Shown piece by piece: positions 61,409 through 64,000 of a stretch of DNA of 64,000 nucleotides. The DNA comes from Caulobacter hibisci. Lineage in GTDB: Bacteria; Pseudomonadota; Alphaproteobacteria; Caulobacterales; Caulobacteraceae. The notes under the pieces are model-generated. The model had not been told where the DNA came from and did no database searches. It worked only from the letters and a program-made list of their open reading frames with translations. The position numbers and the translations under genes were made by a program. Position 1 is the first letter of the stretch, and every line of letters begins with the position of its first letter. The stretch spans positions 124,001 to 188,000 of the forward strand of contig NZ_JADWOX010000004.1 of NCBI RefSeq assembly GCF_016135805.1. The letters run 5' to 3'.

Positions 61409-63648
61409 GTCATCTCCTCTACGCCGTGGACGGAAGGCGCGGCGGCGAGCCGCGCCGACGCCGGGAACTTCAGGACGACGCGCGCGCCGGCGTGGCCGTG
61501 TGCGTCGGTGAGGACCAACTCGCCGCCATGGTCCTCCATGATCCGCTTGACGATGGCCAGGCCGAGGCCCGTGCCCTTCTCGCGGGTGGTCACATAGGGT
61601 TCGGCCAGCCGGTCGCGATCCTTGGCCGGCAGGCCCACCCCGTTGTCCTCGACGACGATGCAAAGCGACTCGTCGTCGGCGACCAGGGTCGCGTCGATGC
61701 GGCCGCGGGGCTCGGGCGAGGCCAGGCGGCGCGCGCCGACCGCTTCGCCGGCGTTCTTGAGGATGTTGGTCAGGGCCTGGCCGACCATGCGGATGTCGCA
61801 ATTGACCCACACCGCCCCGCCCGGCTCGTCGATGACGACGTCGGTGTCGGCGTCGACCACGCGCTGGGCGAAGACGCCGGCCCGCAGCAGCTCGGCCAGG
61901 TCGGCCGGGGCGAAGCGCGGCGCGGGCATGCGGGCGAAGGCCGAGAACTCGTCGACCATCCGGCCGATGTCGCCGACCTGGCGGATGATGGTGTCGGTGC
62001 AGCGGTCGAAGGTCTCGAGGTCGCCGGTGATGTCCTTGCGGTACTTGCGGCGGATGCGCTCGGCCGACAGCTGGATCGGGGTCAGCGGGTTCTTGATCTC
62101 GTGGGCGATGCGGCGGGCGACGTCCTTCCAGGCGGCGTTGCGCTGAGCGGCCATCAGGCGGGTGACGTCGTCGAAGGTCAGGACCTGGCCCTCGGCGGCG
62201 TGGCCGGCGGCCCGCACCCGCAGGCGCAGGGTCTCGCCGCCGCGCACGACGTCGATCTCGACCTCGGCGTTGGGACGGCCCTGGCCGATCTCTTCCAGCA
62301 CTTCGGCAAATTCCGGCGCGGCCTCGACCAGATCCTGGCCGACCGCGGCGTCGTCGAGCGCCAGCAGTTCGCCGGCCCGGCGGTTGAGGGCCGAGATCCG
62401 CCCCGCCCCGTCCAGGCTGATGACGCCGGCGCTCACGCCCGAGAGCACCGTCTCGATGAACTGGCGGCGGGCCTCGGCGTCCAGGTTGGCGGTCTTCAGG
62501 GCCGCCTGCTGAGTCTGAAGATCGGCGGTCATCATGTTGAAGGCGTTGGACAAGGCCCGGATTTCCTCAGGCCCCAGCTCGGCGTCGACCCGCGCGTCGA
62601 GGTCGCCGGCCGAGACTCGGCCCGCCGCCTGGACCAGGCCCGAGACGGGCGCGGCGATCGAATTGGCGGCGGCGATGCCGACCCAGACGGCCGCGACCAG
62701 CACCAGCAGCGCCGTCTCGGCATAGCTGAGACCGAAGATCGCCTGGATCCGCGCCCGGTTCTCGGCGGCGTCGCGATAGGAGATCAGCGACTCCTCGGAC
62801 TCGATCAGGTGAGCCAGGATGCCCTTGTCGATCGGCCGGGCGACGTAGAGATAGCCATCCGGAAAGCCCTTCAGCTTGTAGAGCGCCCGAAACAGGTCTT
62901 CGGAGACGAAGCGCTGCGAGGTGATCTCGCCGGTGTCGGTCCAGCGGAAGCTGGAGGGCGGCGGGGCCAGGAACGGCGGGGCGTCCTGCGACTCGGCGCG
63001 GGCCAGGATGCGGCCGTCGCGGTCGAGCACATAGGCCGACGAGAAGCCGTTGTCCTCGGCCAGGGTCTTCAGGAAGTGGCCGAAGGCGACCGGCGACTCG
63101 GCCATGGCCGGCGCAGCGCTGTTCAGCACCGTCGCCATCGGGCCCATGTGCTGGCTGATGTAGTTGGTCTGCTCGGACACGTAGGAGCGGGCAACGGTGG
63201 CCGAGTTCTCGACCACGGTCGTCACCCGCTTGCTGAACCAGCCGTCGACGCCGCGATTGACCAGCACGCCGAAGAACAGGGCGACGATGACGGCCGGGGC
63301 GACAGCGGCCACCGAGAACAGGCCCACGAACCGCAGGTGCAGGCGGGCGCCGGCGTCGCTGGAGCGGGCGTCGATCAGGTCGAGCAGCCGCCAGCCGACG
63401 ATGGCGGCGATGCAGAGGATCAGGGCGAGGTTGAAGCCCAGCACCACCAGGATCACGGTGCTGGCGGGGCCGATCGGTCCGGTGGTGGGTGGCGACGACG
63501 CCAGGCCGACGCCGGTGGCCGTCAGTATGGCCGCGAGGATATAGCCGCCGCCGAGGACGTAGCGTGACCTCAAAAGCTCACGCCACCACAGCCGACTGAA
63601 CCGGCGGGGGCGGTCTTCCGATTCCGAAACTGGCGGGATCGACGTCAT
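61405..63648 (-). CDS. ntrY: sensor histidine kinase NtrY
   Basis: A 747-residue membrane histidine kinase of the NtrY type. There are several N-terminal transmembrane helices (within about 20-155 and near 305-325), a periplasmic segment, HAMP, a PAS-like region (FIETVLSGVSAGVISLDGAG), HisKA with the His in ARRIAHEIKNPLTPIQLSA, and the ATPase domain (NILKNAGEAVG, VEDNGVGLPAKD, GTGLGLAIVKRI). It is the partner of NtrX. A 12-bp inverted repeat (63654-63684) lies immediately before the start. Confidence 0.96.
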   Translation of the reverse strand: MTSIPPVSESEDRPRRFSRLWWRELLRSRYVLGGGYILAAILTATGVGLASSPPTTGPIGPASTVILVVLGFNLALILCIAAIVGWRLLDLIDARSSDAGARLHLRFVGLFSVAAVAPAVIVALFFGVLVNRGVDGWFSKRVTTVVENSATVARSYVSEQTNYISQHMGPMATVLNSAAPAMAESPVAFGHFLKTLAEDNGFSSAYVLDRDGRILARAESQDAPPFLAPPPSSFRWTDTGEITSQRFVSEDLFRALYKLKGFPDGYLYVARPIDKGILAHLIESEESLISYRDAAENRARIQAIFGLSYAETALLVLVAAVWVGIAAANSIAAPVSGLVQAAGRVSAGDLDARVDAELGPEEIRALSNAFNMMTADLQTQQAALKTANLDAEARRQFIETVLSGVSAGVISLDGAGRISALNRRAGELLALDDAAVGQDLVEAAPEFAEVLEEIGQGRPNAEVEIDVVRGGETLRLRVRAAGHAAEGQVLTFDDVTRLMAAQRNAAWKDVARRIAHEIKNPLTPIQLSAERIRRKYRKDITGDLETFDRCTDTIIRQVGDIGRMVDEFSAFARMPAPRFAPADLAELLRAGVFAQRVVDADTDVVIDEPGGAVWVNCDIRMVGQALTNILKNAGEAVGARRLASPEPRGRIDATLVADDESLCIVVEDNGVGLPAKDRDRLAEPYVTTREKGTGLGLAIVKRIMEDHGGELVLTDAHGHAGARVVLKFPASARLAAAPSVHGVEEMT

Positions 63649-63653
63649 TGGCG

Positions 63654-63684
63654 TGAGTTTAGGGCGGGGTGTGCCCTAAACTCA
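63654..63684. promoter_or_regulatory. 12-bp hairpin just upstream of ntrY
   Basis: TGAGTTTAGGGC (63654-63665), loop of seven, GCCCTAAACTCA (63673-63684), perfect over 12 bases. It ends five bases before the ntrY ATG (63648) and about 45 bases after the ntrC stop. There is no T tract on either side, so it is more likely an mRNA structure affecting ntrY translation or mRNA processing than a terminator. Confidence 0.65.
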
Positions 63685-63729
63685 ACACCGATGTGCCGAA
63701 AAAGCGTCAGCAGAAAAACCGTTGATCGC

Positions 63730-64000
63730 CTATCGGCGGCCGCGGCTCATCTCGACGCCCAGGTCCTGGATCTTCTTGCGCAGGGTGTTGCGGTTCAGGC
63801 CGAGGATTTCGGCCGCCCGCACCTGGTTTCCGCGCGTCGCCGACAGGGTCAGCTGGATCAGCGGACGCTCGACCTCCTGCAGGACGCGGTCGTAGAGACC
63901 GGCGGCCGGCACGCCGTCGGGCTGTTCGGCGAAGTGCGAGGCCAGGTGGCGCTCGACCAGGGCCGCCAGGGTCACCGGGCCTTCGTCGGCGCGGGGCGCG
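63730..64000 (-). CDS. ntrC: NtrC, C-terminal part (runs off window end)
   Basis: The last ~90 residues of a Fis-type activator, open to the window end. It carries VLQEVERPLIQLTLSATRGN followed by QVRAAEILGLNRNTLRKKIQ, the typical NtrC C-terminal HTH, and ends GVEMSRGRR. Position before ntrY identifies it as ntrC. The receiver and AAA+ domains lie outside the window. Confidence 0.88.
   Translation of the reverse strand, partial: APRADEGPVTLAALVERHLASHFAEQPDGVPAAGLYDRVLQEVERPLIQLTLSATRGNQVRAAEILGLNRNTLRKKIQDLGVEMSRGRR

Noticed and set aside
1..64000. CRISPR arrays, prophage, insertion sequences, tRNA or rRNA genes
   Set aside because: I looked for regular short repeats, transposase or phage proteins, cloverleaf sequences and conserved rRNA words and found none. 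The repeats present are REP-like or isolated palindromes.

Overview
The window is GC-rich DNA from an alphaproteobacterium, most probably Caulobacter or a close relative in Caulobacteraceae. Several points support this. The block ntrC(partial)-ntrY-ntrX-aminotransferase-hfq-hflX runs in that order on the minus strand. There are two TonB-dependent receptors, a PerP-type periplasmic aspartyl protease, a MucR-type regulator, an alphaproteobacterial LexA box (GTTC-N7-GTTC), and GC-rich intergenic repeats of REP type. I see no prophage, insertion sequence, CRISPR array, tRNA or rRNA; the window looks like ordinary chromosome.

Layout. 1-2916: the start of a TonB-dependent receptor, an acyl-CoA dehydrogenase and a LuxR-type regulator, tied together by two copies of one 16-bp palindrome. 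3083-6341: two small exported proteins, then an OmpR-type two-component pair. 6342-7335: a gene-free, repeat-filled gap. 7336-10082: carbonic anhydrase plus SulP transporter operon and a MucR-like protein, each closed by a clear terminator. 10088-13239: glyoxalase I, an Atm1-type ABC exporter and a lipoprotein. 13346-19581: LOG-family protein, small secreted and membrane proteins, a pair of acyl-CoA dehydrogenases, a divergent CobT-like protein and a DUF1289 protein. 19880-24227: retropepsin-like protease, AraC regulator, dicarboxylate/amino-acid symporter, and stress-type small proteins including a hemerythrin. 24410-26717: pectinesterase and a FucP-type sugar transporter behind a LacI-type operator. 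26718-27805: a second gene-free repeat region that shares an inverted ~190-bp element with the first. 27806-33122: FAD oxidoreductase, a DUF47-Pit-NUDIX operon with a Pho box, an endonuclease III-like gene with a LexA box, and a DUF72 protein. 33199-35763: an NTF2-like protein and an unfamiliar 701-residue protein with a PD-(D/E)XK nuclease signature. 35744-40745: MmsA, a flavin reductase and a second TonB receptor. 41092-44079: a cupin/JmjC-like protein, a GT2 glycosyltransferase and a BcsL/FemAB-like acyltransferase. 44147-51668: free-methionine sulfoxide reductase, chemoreceptor, an unknown protein, mfd and sdhE. 51759-57251: cobQ, nhaA, a secreted protein, a GPH sugar symporter and mazG. 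57405-64000: hflX, hfq, a D-amino-acid aminotransferase, ntrX, ntrY and the end of ntrC.

The most interesting material is regulatory and non-coding: a LuxR-type mini-regulon, a Pho box before pit, a LexA box before an Nth-like gene, a LacI operator before a sugar permease, a strong hairpin before ntrY, and a conserved inverted non-coding element in two gaps. The best candidate for an undescribed protein is the nuclease-like protein at 33658-35763. Its function cannot be read from the sequence, and nothing around it proves a defence role.
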